From positions 2,232,001 through 2,296,000 of the forward strand of contig NZ_CP157575.1 in assembly GCF_051628905.1 (NCBI RefSeq): DNA of 64,000 bases. The letters are read 5' to 3'. Positions 16,930 to 24,848 of this stretch are shown here, one piece after another. The stretch comes from Asaia sp037151935 (GTDB lineage: Bacteria > Pseudomonadota > Alphaproteobacteria > Acetobacterales > Acetobacteraceae). The notes below the pieces were generated by a model. It saw only the letters and a program-made list of their open reading frames with translations. It did not search any database and was not told where the DNA came from. Position numbers and translations under genes: made by a program. Positions within the stretch are counted from its first letter, which is position 1. Every line of letters starts with the position of its first letter.

Positions 16930-17960
16930 ACGAGATGACCGAACTCCTTGCCACGCGTGGCGCGGAAAAGACCATCGGTTCGCCCGTGACTGACGTCGCC
17001 TGTGCCCGTGACGGTCAGACCTTTGCGCTGGGCACGGTCGAGGGCGAGATCTTCCTAATCCCCGTGGCAGGGCTCAAGCACCCGGAGACCTGGCAGCGCA
17101 TCGAGGCTCATGACGGTGCCGTTCTCTGCCTCGCTCCCGATACGGGCAAGACCGGTTTCGTGAGCGGTGGCGAAGATAATCGACTGTGCCGCACCGAAAC
17201 CGACGGCAGCGTTACCGAGCTCCATCGTGGGCGCCGCTGGGTCGATTGCGTGGCAACCACGACGGCCAATATCGCGTTTTCGGTCGGCAAGCAGCTCGAA
17301 ATTCGCGACGCCACCGGTCAGACCACGCTGAAAACCCTCGATCACCCTTCGACGGTCACCGGCATCGCGTTCGACGCCAAAGGCAAGCGCGTCGCGGCCT
17401 CGCATTATAACGGCGTGTCGATGTGGTTCATTGGCGCCAAAGTCGACACGGTGCGTCCGCTCGAATGGAAAGGCAGCCACACGGCGATCGCCATTCACCC
17501 GGGTGGCGAAGCCCTCGTGACCGCCATGCAGGAAAACGATCTGCACGGCTGGCGTCTGTCTGACGGCCATAACATGCGCATGAGTGGTTATCCCAAGCGT
17601 GTCACCTCGCTATCGTTCACGCGCAACGGTCGCTGGCTGGCGACATCGGGCGCCGATGCGATCGTGCTCTGGCCGTTTTTCGGTGGTGGCCCCATGGGCA
17701 AGCCGCCCACCGAGATAGCGCGCCTGCCCGGCGTTTTCTGCTCTGCCGTCTGTGCCCATCCGAAGAACGACATCATCGCAGCCGGTTTCGAAGATGGCTC
17801 GGTGCTGCTCGCCGAGCTCGGCTCGGAGCGCGTGCTGCCGATCTGCCTCGGCAAACGCGGCAAGGTGACGGGTCTCGTCTTCTCGCCTCTCGGTGGGGTG
17901 ATGGTGTTCGGTACCGATGACGGTGTGATCGCAGCAATCGATCTTTCATCGGCAGGGTGA
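16926..17960 (+). CDS. WD40-repeat beta-propeller protein
   Basis: A 344-residue protein built from about seven WD40-like repeats, recognisable from periodic VTDVACARDGQTFALGTVEGEIFLI, VLCLAPDTGKTGFVSGGEDNRL, VTGIAFDAKGKRVAASHYNGVSMW, VTSLSFTRNGRWLATSGADAIVLW and VTGLVFSPLGGVMVFGTDDGVI segments. There is no signal peptide, so it should be cytoplasmic. It overlaps the COG0523 GTPase gene by ATGA, so the two are translationally coupled and likely interact. The pairing is, as far as I recall, recurrent in Alphaproteobacteria, but the role of the WD40 partner is not established. Confidence 0.87.
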   Translation: MNEMTELLATRGAEKTIGSPVTDVACARDGQTFALGTVEGEIFLIPVAGLKHPETWQRIEAHDGAVLCLAPDTGKTGFVSGGEDNRLCRTETDGSVTELHRGRRWVDCVATTTANIAFSVGKQLEIRDATGQTTLKTLDHPSTVTGIAFDAKGKRVAASHYNGVSMWFIGAKVDTVRPLEWKGSHTAIAIHPGGEALVTAMQENDLHGWRLSDGHNMRMSGYPKRVTSLSFTRNGRWLATSGADAIVLWPFFGGGPMGKPPTEIARLPGVFCSAVCAHPKNDIIAAGFEDGSVLLAELGSERVLPICLGKRGKVTGLVFSPLGGVMVFGTDDGVIAAIDLSSAG

Positions 17961-17966
17961 CGCAGT

Positions 17967-18073
17967 GATGGGGCTCTGCCCCATCCTCCGCCAAAGGGCA
18001 GTCGCCCTTTGGAAACCCAATTTAAAGGAATGAAAGGAGTGCGCCCCTTTCCGGAGAGCGGGGCAGCGCCCAG
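17967..18073 (+). repeat. Dispersed palindromic intergenic repeat, copy B
   Basis: Order on the plus strand: GGGGCTCTGCCCC, GCCAAAGGGC, four bases, GCCCTTTGGAAACC (palindrome 17991-18012), spacer with GGAATGAAAGGAGTGCG, CCCCTTTCCGG, GGGGCAGCGCCC. It fills the gap between the converging WD40 and cobS genes, starting 7 bp past the WD40 stop. Confidence 0.8.
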
Positions 18074-18111
18074 CAGATCTTGCCCGGTTGAGGCCGAAAC
18101 GTTTGGGTTTC

Positions 18112-18885
18112 TTAGAATGGCAATGCGTCGAAACCCTTGAGACTTGCGCCTGTCAGCACCAGCAATTCGGCGATGATGGCGGTTGCGCCAAGAACATCGC
18201 CGGTATAGCCGCCGATTAGGCGATAGGCGACGCTGCACAGGCCAAGCGTGCCGAGGCAGGCGACCAGAAACAGCGACAGGGCGCCCAGCACGGAAAGCGA
18301 GCTGGCGATTACCGCCGTGAACAACATGGCGATCAGAAGACAGCGTGCGGGAAGGTGTCTCAGCTGGTGGGCGAGCCCGTCGGCGCGGGCGGGGCGCAGC
18401 CACAGGAGGGGCAGCATGAGAGCCAGGCGTGAAAAGGCGCCGGCTGTCATGAGGATGGAGATGATATGCAGTGGCTGGGCGGCGAGCGTGTTCATGGTGC
18501 CCGCACGCAGCAGCATCACGAGGCTGAGCGCGAGCCCGCCATAGCTGCCGATACGGCTGTCTCGCATGATTTCCAGGCGCTTTTGGGGAGTGTGCCCCCC
18601 GAAGAGCCCATCGACGCAATCTGCAAAGCCGTCTTCATGCAGGGCGCCGGTCAGAACGAGTTGCACGACGATCGCCCAGCCGGTGGCGACAATGGCAGGC
18701 ATGCCGAGCGTGATGCCGAGCACCAGAACGGCGCCGGTCAGGGCGCCGATCGCACCGCCGATGAGAGGCCAGCACCAGCTGGAGCGGGCAAGGTTGATGT
18801 CACCGTGAGGCGAATAAAGCCAGCCCGTCGGCAGGCGCGTAAGCAGGCTCAAGCCTGCGGCTAGATCTGCGCGTATGTCAGTCAT
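18112..18885 (-). CDS. cobS: Adenosylcobinamide-GDP ribazoletransferase (cobalamin synthase)
   Basis: A 257-residue inner-membrane enzyme joining adenosylcobinamide-GDP with alpha-ribazole(-phosphate), the last step of cobalamin assembly. Family motifs: GLSLLTRLPTGW at the N-terminus, the acidic Mg-binding segment GALHEDGFADCVDGLFGGHTPQKRLEIMRDSRIGSYG, and GGYTGDVLGATAI near the C-terminus, between several hydrophobic helices. Also named cobV. The start overlaps the cobT stop by 4 bp, so cobT-cobS are co-translated. Confidence 0.95.
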   Translation of the reverse strand: MTDIRADLAAGLSLLTRLPTGWLYSPHGDINLARSSWCWPLIGGAIGALTGAVLVLGITLGMPAIVATGWAIVVQLVLTGALHEDGFADCVDGLFGGHTPQKRLEIMRDSRIGSYGGLALSLVMLLRAGTMNTLAAQPLHIISILMTAGAFSRLALMLPLLWLRPARADGLAHQLRHLPARCLLIAMLFTAVIASSLSVLGALSLFLVACLGTLGLCSVAYRLIGGYTGDVLGATAIIAELLVLTGASLKGFDALPF

Positions 18886-19910
18886 CTCTCTTTTTTGATT
18901 ATTCGTTCGCTTTTATTGTCGATCGCGAAATCGCTGAAACTTGCCATATCGTTGTGACAGGCGAGTGCGGCCCGCACAAGCGGGATGGCCAGAGCCGCGC
19001 CCGACCCTTCGCCAAGGCGAAGCTGAAGGTCGAGCAGGGGGTCGAGGCCGAGAAAACCGGCGAGCTGGCGGTGCCCCTGTTCCTGTGATTGATGTGCGAG
19101 GCGCGTATGATCGAGCCCTGTCGGGTCGAGCAGGGCAAGCGGCGCAACGGCGGCGGTCACCACAAATCCGTCCAGTAGCACCGGTATGCGCCGGTGCCGC
19201 GCCGCCAGAGTAGCCCCCATCAGGGCGGCAAGCTCCCATCCGCCATAGATGCGGGCGAGATCAAGGGGGCTGTGAGCGCGCCCGTGCAAGGCGAGCGCCC
19301 TGTCGATGGCGCGTGCCTTTCTGGTGAGGCCCGCTTCGTCGAGACCCGCGCCCCGTCCCGCCCAGTACGAACCGTCCTGGCCAAAGAGTGCAGCGGCGAG
19401 GGCTGCGGCTGCGGTTGTGTTGCCAACGCCCATCTCGCCAAGCGCCAGTAGATCGCATCGGTCGGGCACGGCGTCATATCCTGTCGATACGGCCGCAAGA
19501 AAGGCCTCGGGCGACAGGGCCGGGTGAACCGTAAAATCGGCGCTGGGCTCCAGTTCGCCGATCGGCACGATATGCAGACGTGCATCGGCGATTTTTGCCA
19601 GCTGGTTGATGGCTGCACCCTGCTGCGTGAAATTATCGACCATGGCGGTGGTTACACTGGCAGGCCATGAAGAAACGTTCTGGGCCAGAACGCCGTGATT
19701 GCCGGCAAAAATGCAGAGATCGACCTGATCGATCTGCAAGGGGCGCCACGCGCCGAACCACTCGACCAGTTCCTCCAGCCGACCGAGGCTCCCTGCGGGC
19801 TTGGTCAGAACCGCCTCGCGTGCCTGTATCCGTGATACGGCCTCCCCATCGGCCATGGGGAGGGTGGTGCAGGCTGCATGCAGAGCATCGAGCGAGTGGA
19901 AAGATGACAT
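18882..19910 (-). CDS. cobT: Nicotinate-nucleotide-dimethylbenzimidazole phosphoribosyltransferase
   Basis: A 342-residue enzyme that makes alpha-ribazole-phosphate from DMB and NaMN. Typical segments: TKPAGSLGRLEELVEWFGAW, IFAGNHGVLAQNVSSWPASVT, GEMGVGNTTAAAALAAAL, YWAGRGAGLD, LLDGFVVTAAVAPLAL and LRLGEGSGAALAIPLVRAA with the catalytic Glu. The ATG at 19910, preceded by AAAGG, gives the normal family length; longer frames overlap the divergent cobU. The last residues (ERIIKKER) form a basic tail overlapping cobS by 4 bp. It shares a 48-bp intergenic space with cobU. Confidence 0.95.
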   Translation of the reverse strand: MSSFHSLDALHAACTTLPMADGEAVSRIQAREAVLTKPAGSLGRLEELVEWFGAWRPLQIDQVDLCIFAGNHGVLAQNVSSWPASVTTAMVDNFTQQGAAINQLAKIADARLHIVPIGELEPSADFTVHPALSPEAFLAAVSTGYDAVPDRCDLLALGEMGVGNTTAAAALAAALFGQDGSYWAGRGAGLDEAGLTRKARAIDRALALHGRAHSPLDLARIYGGWELAALMGATLAARHRRIPVLLDGFVVTAAVAPLALLDPTGLDHTRLAHQSQEQGHRQLAGFLGLDPLLDLQLRLGEGSGAALAIPLVRAALACHNDMASFSDFAIDNKSERIIKKER

Positions 19911-19958
19911 AGCGCCTTTCTGTTGGGATAAGCACTGTTCTGCAAGGGGAAGCGGGTG

Positions 19959-20453
19959 ATGAATTCCATTCTGGTTCTGGGTGGTGCGCGTTCGGGCAAG
20001 AGCCGACATGCCGAGGCGCTGGTCACGGCGCAATCCGGGCCTTGGCGTTATGTCGCTACGGGGCGCGCCTGGGATGACGAGATGCGCGCGCGCATTGCCC
20101 TGCACCGTGCGCAGCGCGGGGCGGGATGGGAAACGGTCGAGGCCCCTCTCGACCTGGTTTCTGCCTTGCATGGATCTCAGCCGGTTCTGATCGATTGCCT
20201 GACCTTATGGCTGACCAATTTAATTTTGGATGAACACGATATTGAAGCGGCGACGGAAAGCCTGCTTGATGCGTTGCGGCAGCGCACGGCCCTGACCGTT
20301 CTCGTTGGCAACGAGGTCGGGCTCGGTATCGTCCCCGATAATGCGCTGGCCCGGCGATTCAGGGACGAAGCAGGACTGCTGCATCAGAAACTGGCCCTTG
20401 GGGCGCGTCGCGTGTTGTTTGTCGCAGCAGGCTGCGCATTGGAGATGAAATGA
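19959..20453 (+). CDS. cobU: Adenosylcobinamide kinase / adenosylcobinamide-phosphate guanylyltransferase
   Basis: A 164-residue bifunctional enzyme (CobU/CobP) that phosphorylates adenosylcobinamide and transfers GMP to it. The P-loop GGARSGKSRHAE is at residues 9-20, the guanylated-His region is MRARIALHRAQRG, and VLIDCLTLWLTNLI and GNEVGLGIVPDNALARRFRDEAG match the family. ATG 19959 with AGGGGA upstream is preferred to GTG 19956. The stop overlaps cobO by 4 bp. It starts the plus-strand cobU-cobO-cobQ operon divergent from cobT-cobS. Confidence 0.95.
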   Translation: MNSILVLGGARSGKSRHAEALVTAQSGPWRYVATGRAWDDEMRARIALHRAQRGAGWETVEAPLDLVSALHGSQPVLIDCLTLWLTNLILDEHDIEAATESLLDALRQRTALTVLVGNEVGLGIVPDNALARRFRDEAGLLHQKLALGARRVLFVAAGCALEMK

Positions 20454-21058
20454 CGGCAGAAGACGAAACCACCCGCTATCGCGAGAAAATGCAGCATCGC
20501 AAGGCGGTGCAGGATCGCGAGGTGGCCGAAAAGACGATCGAAAAAGGGCTGCTCGCCGTTCATACCGGGCCGGGAAAAGGCAAATCCACAGCCGCTTTCG
20601 GGTTGGCGCTGCGCATGCTGGGATATGAGCGCAAGGTGGTTGTGGTGCAGTTCATCAAGGGGGCCTGGGATACGGGTGAGCGCCGGGCGCTGATGCGATT
20701 TGGGGATCTGGCGCAGTTTCATGCGCTGGGTGAGGGTTTTACCTGGGAGACGCAGGACCGCGCGCGCGATATCGCGGCTTGCGCCCGTGCATGGGAGCAG
20801 GCTCTGGTGGCTCTGGCGCAGGAGGAGGTGGCGCTCGTTGTGCTCGACGAGCTCAATATCGCCCTGCGTTATGGCTATCTCGACGAAGCGACCGTCATGG
20901 CGGGGCTGCGCAATCGCCCGCCACAGCAGCATGTGGTGATCACCGGGCGCAACGCGCCTGTCTGGTTGACCGAAGCTGCCGATCTCGTGACCGAAATGAC
21001 GCTGGTGAAGCATCATTTCAAGGACGGGGTGAAGGCACAGCAGGGAGTCGAATTTTGA
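20450..21058 (+). CDS. cobO: Corrinoid adenosyltransferase (CobO/BtuR type)
   Basis: A 202-residue ATP:co(I)rrinoid adenosyltransferase adding the 5'-deoxyadenosyl upper ligand. The N-terminal P-loop is VHTGPGKGKSTAAFGLALRMLGY (about residue 40). The remainder shows VVQFIKGAWDTGERRALMRF, EGFTWETQDRARD, VVLDELNIALRYGYLD and VVITGRNAPVWLTEAADLVTEM, all typical of CobO. The N-terminal 30 residues are charged (HRKAVQDREVAEKTIEKG). It overlaps cobU and cobQ at both ends, indicating tight translational coupling. Confidence 0.95.
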   Translation: MTAEDETTRYREKMQHRKAVQDREVAEKTIEKGLLAVHTGPGKGKSTAAFGLALRMLGYERKVVVVQFIKGAWDTGERRALMRFGDLAQFHALGEGFTWETQDRARDIAACARAWEQALVALAQEEVALVVLDELNIALRYGYLDEATVMAGLRNRPPQQHVVITGRNAPVWLTEAADLVTEMTLVKHHFKDGVKAQQGVEF

Positions 21059-22506
21059 AACCACGCGCCCTGATGTTTCAGGGAACGGGGTCCAATGTCG
21101 GCAAGTCGGTGCTTGTCGCGGGGCTGGCCCGCGCCCTGACACGACGCGGGATGAAGGTCCGACCGTTCAAGCCGCAGAACATGTCCAACAATGCCGCCGT
21201 GACGGCTGATGGGGGCGAGATAGGCCGTGCCCAGGCGTTGCAGGCGCTGGCCTGCGGTGTAGCGCCGAGCGTGCATATGAACCCCGTCCTGCTCAAACCG
21301 CAATCTGAGCATGGGTCACAGATCATCGTGCAGGGCAGGGTATGGGGCCATAGGCAGGCACGCGCTTATCAGGAGGTCAAACCCCTGCTCATGCCTGCCG
21401 TGCTCGAGAGTTTTTCCCTGTTGCAGGCTGAGGCTGACATCGTGCTGGTCGAAGGGGCCGGGTCGGCCTCGGAGGTTAATCTCAGGCGCAACGACATTGC
21501 CAATATGGGTTTTGCCCAGGCGGCAGATCTGCCTGTTATTCTGATCGGCGATATCGACAGGGGCGGCGTGATTGCGAGCCTTGTCGGCACGCAGACTGTA
21601 CTGCCTGCATCGGACCACGAGCGTATCAAAGGGTTCATCGTCAATCGCATGCGTGGCGACCCCAGCCTGTTCGATGACGGGATGCGGTTTATCGCAGAGA
21701 GAACAGGCTGGGCACCTTGTGGGCTCGTCCCTTTTTTCGGGCGCATGAAAGAGCTGCCGCCAGAAGATACGGGGGATCTCGCTGCGGGCTGGCAGGGCAG
21801 CGGCGCGCTGCGTATCGTCGTGCCGCTCATGCCCATGATCGCCAATTTTGACGATCTCGACTCTCTGCGCGCCGAGCCTGAAGTGTCGCTGGCTTTCGTA
21901 ACGCCAGGCGAGGCGTTGCCCCCCTGCGATTTGGTGATTTTGCCGGGGTCGAAAGCTACAATAGCCGATCTGGATTTCTTCCGGGCTCAGGGCTGGGATG
22001 TCGATCTTCGGGCACATTATCGTCGTGGTGGACGTATTCTGGGTCTGTGCGGCGGATATCAGATGCTCGGGCGCAGTGTTGCCGACTCCGGCGGTCTGGA
22101 GGGCGCCCCTAGTCAGCGCACGGGTCTGGGTTATCTGGACATTGAGACCGAACTGATGCCAACAAAGGTTGTGCGGCAAATCGAGGGCAGTCTGCTTCCT
22201 TCAGAGGCGCCGGTCTCGGGATATGAAATTCATGCAGGTGTGAGTTTCGGGCCGGGGGTGACTCGCCCGCTCGTCAGGTTTTCCGATGGTCGGTCTGACG
22301 GGGCGCAATCGGAAGATGGACAGGTCTGCGGGACCTATCTTCATGGCCTCTTCGATAGTGCGGCGTCGCGTGAGACAGTCCTGGCCCAGTTCGGTCGGAC
22401 GTCAGATCCTTTTGATAACACGCAGCGGATTCTCTCAGCGCTGGACGCGTTGGCGGATCATCTCGACGACCATCTATCCATCGATCAAATGCTGTCGTTG
22501 TGCTGA
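21055..22506 (+). CDS. cobQ: Cobyric acid synthase
   Basis: A 483-residue glutamine-dependent amidotransferase that amidates side chains b, d, e and g of adenosylcobyrinic diamide. The N-terminal DRTBS-like domain has MFQGTGSNVGKSVLVAGLARAL and KPQNMSNNAAVTADGGEIGRAQ. The C-terminal GATase domain has DLVILPGSKATIADL and the nucleophile Cys in GLCGGYQMLG, with VCGTYLHGLFD carrying the triad His. It starts at TTG 21055, overlapping the cobO stop (TTGA), with AGGGAG about 10 bp upstream; no later ATG would keep the P-loop strand intact. Confidence 0.94.
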   Translation: MKPRALMFQGTGSNVGKSVLVAGLARALTRRGMKVRPFKPQNMSNNAAVTADGGEIGRAQALQALACGVAPSVHMNPVLLKPQSEHGSQIIVQGRVWGHRQARAYQEVKPLLMPAVLESFSLLQAEADIVLVEGAGSASEVNLRRNDIANMGFAQAADLPVILIGDIDRGGVIASLVGTQTVLPASDHERIKGFIVNRMRGDPSLFDDGMRFIAERTGWAPCGLVPFFGRMKELPPEDTGDLAAGWQGSGALRIVVPLMPMIANFDDLDSLRAEPEVSLAFVTPGEALPPCDLVILPGSKATIADLDFFRAQGWDVDLRAHYRRGGRILGLCGGYQMLGRSVADSGGLEGAPSQRTGLGYLDIETELMPTKVVRQIEGSLLPSEAPVSGYEIHAGVSFGPGVTRPLVRFSDGRSDGAQSEDGQVCGTYLHGLFDSAASRETVLAQFGRTSDPFDNTQRILSALDALADHLDDHLSIDQMLSLC

Positions 22507-22539
22507 GGCTGGTATTTTGAGCGGTGGTATGGAGGCGTG

Positions 22540-23010
22540 TCAGTAGGCGGGCAGCGCTCTGGGCTGTTCGGAAAACAGCATACGCACGTAATTCAGGGCA
22601 TCGAGCATCACACCGTTCTCACGAACAGAATAAGGGTCCCCCTTGACTGAAAGGCAGACGGCTTCCTGCTCGCTCGATGTCGCGACCTTCGGGAGATAGA
22701 CCCGGCTTACATTTTCGAGAAGATTCCAGACAACGCGGACGGATACAGTTTGCTGTGCCGACTTGTTCAAAATTTCGGTATCGGAGTTGAGAAAAGAAAT
22801 GGCCTCGCTCAGATCGTCACTATCGACGCATGTATTTTTCACGACGCTCTGGGCTTCGGCGGAGAGATCGTCACCGAAAATCATCTTCGACTCATAATAG
22901 TCGTGATGCGCCATAGGCGAATTTTGCATGATTTCAGAACTAATTGCTGAAGAATTCCAGCAATTTTCTGTCATATATTTCGTGCCGCTTGGCGTATTGA
23001 AGTTATGCAT
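22540..23010 (-). CDS. Uncharacterised 156-residue protein
   Basis: No family recognised. The protein is acidic, Ser/Asn-rich and probably cytoplasmic: no signal peptide or transmembrane segment. A possible helical middle (SEAISFLNSDTEILNKSAQQTVSVRVVWNLLENVSRVYL) is followed by a short C-terminus with VMLDALNYVRMLFSEQ. Codon use is more AT-rich than in the flanking cob genes. It is divergent from a LysR-type regulator, so it is the most likely target of that regulator. Together they interrupt the cobalamin cluster, suggesting insertion. Confidence 0.6.
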   Translation of the reverse strand: MHNFNTPSGTKYMTENCWNSSAISSEIMQNSPMAHHDYYESKMIFGDDLSAEAQSVVKNTCVDSDDLSEAISFLNSDTEILNKSAQQTVSVRVVWNLLENVSRVYLPKVATSSEQEAVCLSVKGDPYSVRENGVMLDALNYVRMLFSEQPRALPAY

Positions 23011-23216
23011 TTCGATATCCGGTCTTGATTATGTATTGCTTGCCGATTTTTCTGATAAGGGCTTCGAAAAAGCTGCATTAGCTACCAGCGTCTTCAGAAT
23101 TTTTTAACGTAATGTAACGAATATGATTATGTCATACATAGGTGTTGTTTTATTTTTACGTTCCTTAACCTTCGCTGAAATGCTGTGTAAAAACAAGGCC
23201 AGTTTTAGCAACGCAT

Positions 23217-23235
23217 CGTTCGTTTTTAACGAACG
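23217..23235 (+). promoter_or_regulatory. Perfect inverted repeat upstream of the LysR gene (candidate operator)
   Basis: CGTTCGTT-TTT-AACGAACG, 8-bp perfect arms, 16 bp before the LysR ATG at 23252. The position fits autoregulation. A second weaker dyad, TATGA-N5-TCATA, is at 23122-23136. Which protein binds is not known. Confidence 0.45.
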
Positions 23236-23251
23236 CCCACTGTGAGAAAAA

Positions 23252-24160
23252 ATGAAAAAGAAGATTAATTTCAATGGGATGATGTATTTTATGTCAGTGG
23301 TTGAGGTGGGATCTGTTTCGGCAGCGGCCCGAAATCTTGGGGTGTCAAAAAGCGTTATCAGTAAGTCGATCAGCGATCTGGAAGCGTCATTGCAGACCTG
23401 TCTCTTGGTGAGAACGTCAAAACGGATTTTGCCGACGCGGGCAGGAGAGGCCTTTTACAAGCGATGCAATGCGGGGATTGCGGAGATTGAGACGGCTTAC
23501 CTTGACGCTCAGTACCACGGCGCCTCACCGCAAGGAGAGTTGCGTGTGCTCGCAAACGCCGCTTACGGACGTTATGTTGTGTTGCCGGTGGTGCAGGCTT
23601 TCGCGGTGCGTTATCCCGCCTGTCGTGTCAGTTTCAACCTTGCTGATGACGTTTCAGAGGCCAGGATGAGATCTTTCGACGTGGCGATCCGTACACGGAG
23701 TTTCGATGACCACGCGCTGCACGTCCGTCGGATCGGCAGTTTCAAGCGTCATCTTGTCATTGGGAAAGAGTTTCAGGAGCGGTGGGGTCCCGTCGACAAT
23801 TTCGAAGCGCTGCACCGTCTGCCATTTATCGACTATGTCAATCACATCGGATCGGCAGGCTGGATTTTCAGCGACGGCGTGTCGGAGCGGAATATCCAGT
23901 TTGACTCGAGGCTGTCTCTCGGGCCGATCAATCTGGTGCTTGAGAGCGTCATGGACGGTCTCGGGTTTTCGGTCATGCCGAGTTTTCTTTACGACCACCC
24001 CATCGTGCAGCCCCGGATAAAACTCCTTTTGCCCGACTGGTCAGCAGAATCGGGAAGTATTCTTGCCTACACGTATCCTGCAAGACAGCGTTCAGCAGCG
24101 GTGCGGATTTTCGTCGATTGGGTGGCATGTGCAGCGCAAGGACTGCCTTTCCCGGATTAA
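23252..24160 (+). CDS. LysR-type transcriptional regulator
   Basis: A 302-residue regulator. The N-terminal winged HTH is MMYFMSVVEVGSVSAAARNLGVSKSVISKSISDLEASLQTCLLVRTSKR (residues 9-58), followed by a linker helix and a periplasmic-binding-protein-like sensor domain (ELRVLANAAYGRYVVLPVVQAFAVRYPACRVSFNLADDVSEARMRSFDVAIRTRSFDD). It is close to the LTTR subgroup with AIRTG-like motifs that sense small aromatic or organic acids. It is divergent from the 156-residue orphan gene, with the dyads between them as candidate sites. The 5' part of the gene is AT-rich compared with its neighbours. Confidence 0.88.
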   Translation: MKKKINFNGMMYFMSVVEVGSVSAAARNLGVSKSVISKSISDLEASLQTCLLVRTSKRILPTRAGEAFYKRCNAGIAEIETAYLDAQYHGASPQGELRVLANAAYGRYVVLPVVQAFAVRYPACRVSFNLADDVSEARMRSFDVAIRTRSFDDHALHVRRIGSFKRHLVIGKEFQERWGPVDNFEALHRLPFIDYVNHIGSAGWIFSDGVSERNIQFDSRLSLGPINLVLESVMDGLGFSVMPSFLYDHPIVQPRIKLLLPDWSAESGSILAYTYPARQRSAAVRIFVDWVACAAQGLPFPD

Positions 24161-24212
24161 AGATGGCAAGCCACTTTGCTCGGTGAGGCTCAGGCGCAAT
24201 GCGATGGCAGAC

Positions 24213-24848
24213 TTAGCGCAGGATCCAGCGTTGTCTCTCCGACGAGCGTTGTTCCCAGCCGCGTCGTTCGAGTTCGGGTGTGTCATGCGACTCGTCAGGA
24301 TAGCCAATACAGAGATAGGCCATGAAGCGCCATTCCGGCGCGGCGCCAAGCAGGGCGTTCATATGGTTGGGGTCCAGAATCGATACCCAGCCCATACCGA
24401 CATTATGTGCCTGCGCGGCGAGCCAGAAGCTGTGGATGGCCATCACAGCAGACCACTGGACGGTTTCTGGCATGGTCAGGCGGCCGAGGCCACGCCCTTG
24501 TGCAGGATCGGGATCGCAAAAAACAGCAATATGATGGGGTGCCCGGTCTAGGCCGGCCAGTTTCAGCTGTGCATAGGATTGGCTGTCAGATTCGTCGCGT
24601 GCGTTGAGCGCCTCTGCATTGCGTTCGGCAAATTCCGCCCTGACGGCGTTCCGTCTGGTTTCGTCGTCCACGCGCATGAAGCGCCACGGCTGGCTGAGTC
24701 CTACCGAAGGTGTGGTGCAGGTCAGAGCCAGCATGTGGTCCAGGACGGTTTCAGGTACAGGATCGCGCCTGAAATGGCGAACGTCGCGACGCCACTCAAA
24801 AAGCGTATCGAGCTGGTCGCGAAAGGATTGGTCGAATACCGGGGACAT
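24213..24848 (-). CDS. bluB: 5,6-dimethylbenzimidazole synthase
   Basis: A 211-residue flavin-destructase of the nitroreductase fold that converts FMNH2 and O2 to DMB, the lower ligand of B12. BluB-type motifs: FEWRRDVRHFRRDPVPETVLDHMLAL, TTPSVGLSQPWRFMRV, MPETVQWSAVMAIHSFWLAAQAHNVGMGWVSILDP and YLCIGYPDESHDTPELERRGWEQR. ATG 24848 (MSPVFDQS) follows GGAG and shares one base with the cbiB stop (TGATG). Its position beside cobalamin genes and opposite cobT, which uses DMB, agrees with the assignment. It implies that this organism makes its own DMB aerobically. Confidence 0.93.
   Translation of the reverse strand: MSPVFDQSFRDQLDTLFEWRRDVRHFRRDPVPETVLDHMLALTCTTPSVGLSQPWRFMRVDDETRRNAVRAEFAERNAEALNARDESDSQSYAQLKLAGLDRAPHHIAVFCDPDPAQGRGLGRLTMPETVQWSAVMAIHSFWLAAQAHNVGMGWVSILDPNHMNALLGAAPEWRFMAYLCIGYPDESHDTPELERRGWEQRSSERQRWILR

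Noticed and set aside
19911..19958. Possible cobalamin riboswitch between cobT and cobU
   Set aside because: The intergenic space is only 48 bp, too short for a B12 riboswitch, and no B12-box-like sequence is seen. The gap before bluB was also checked without success.
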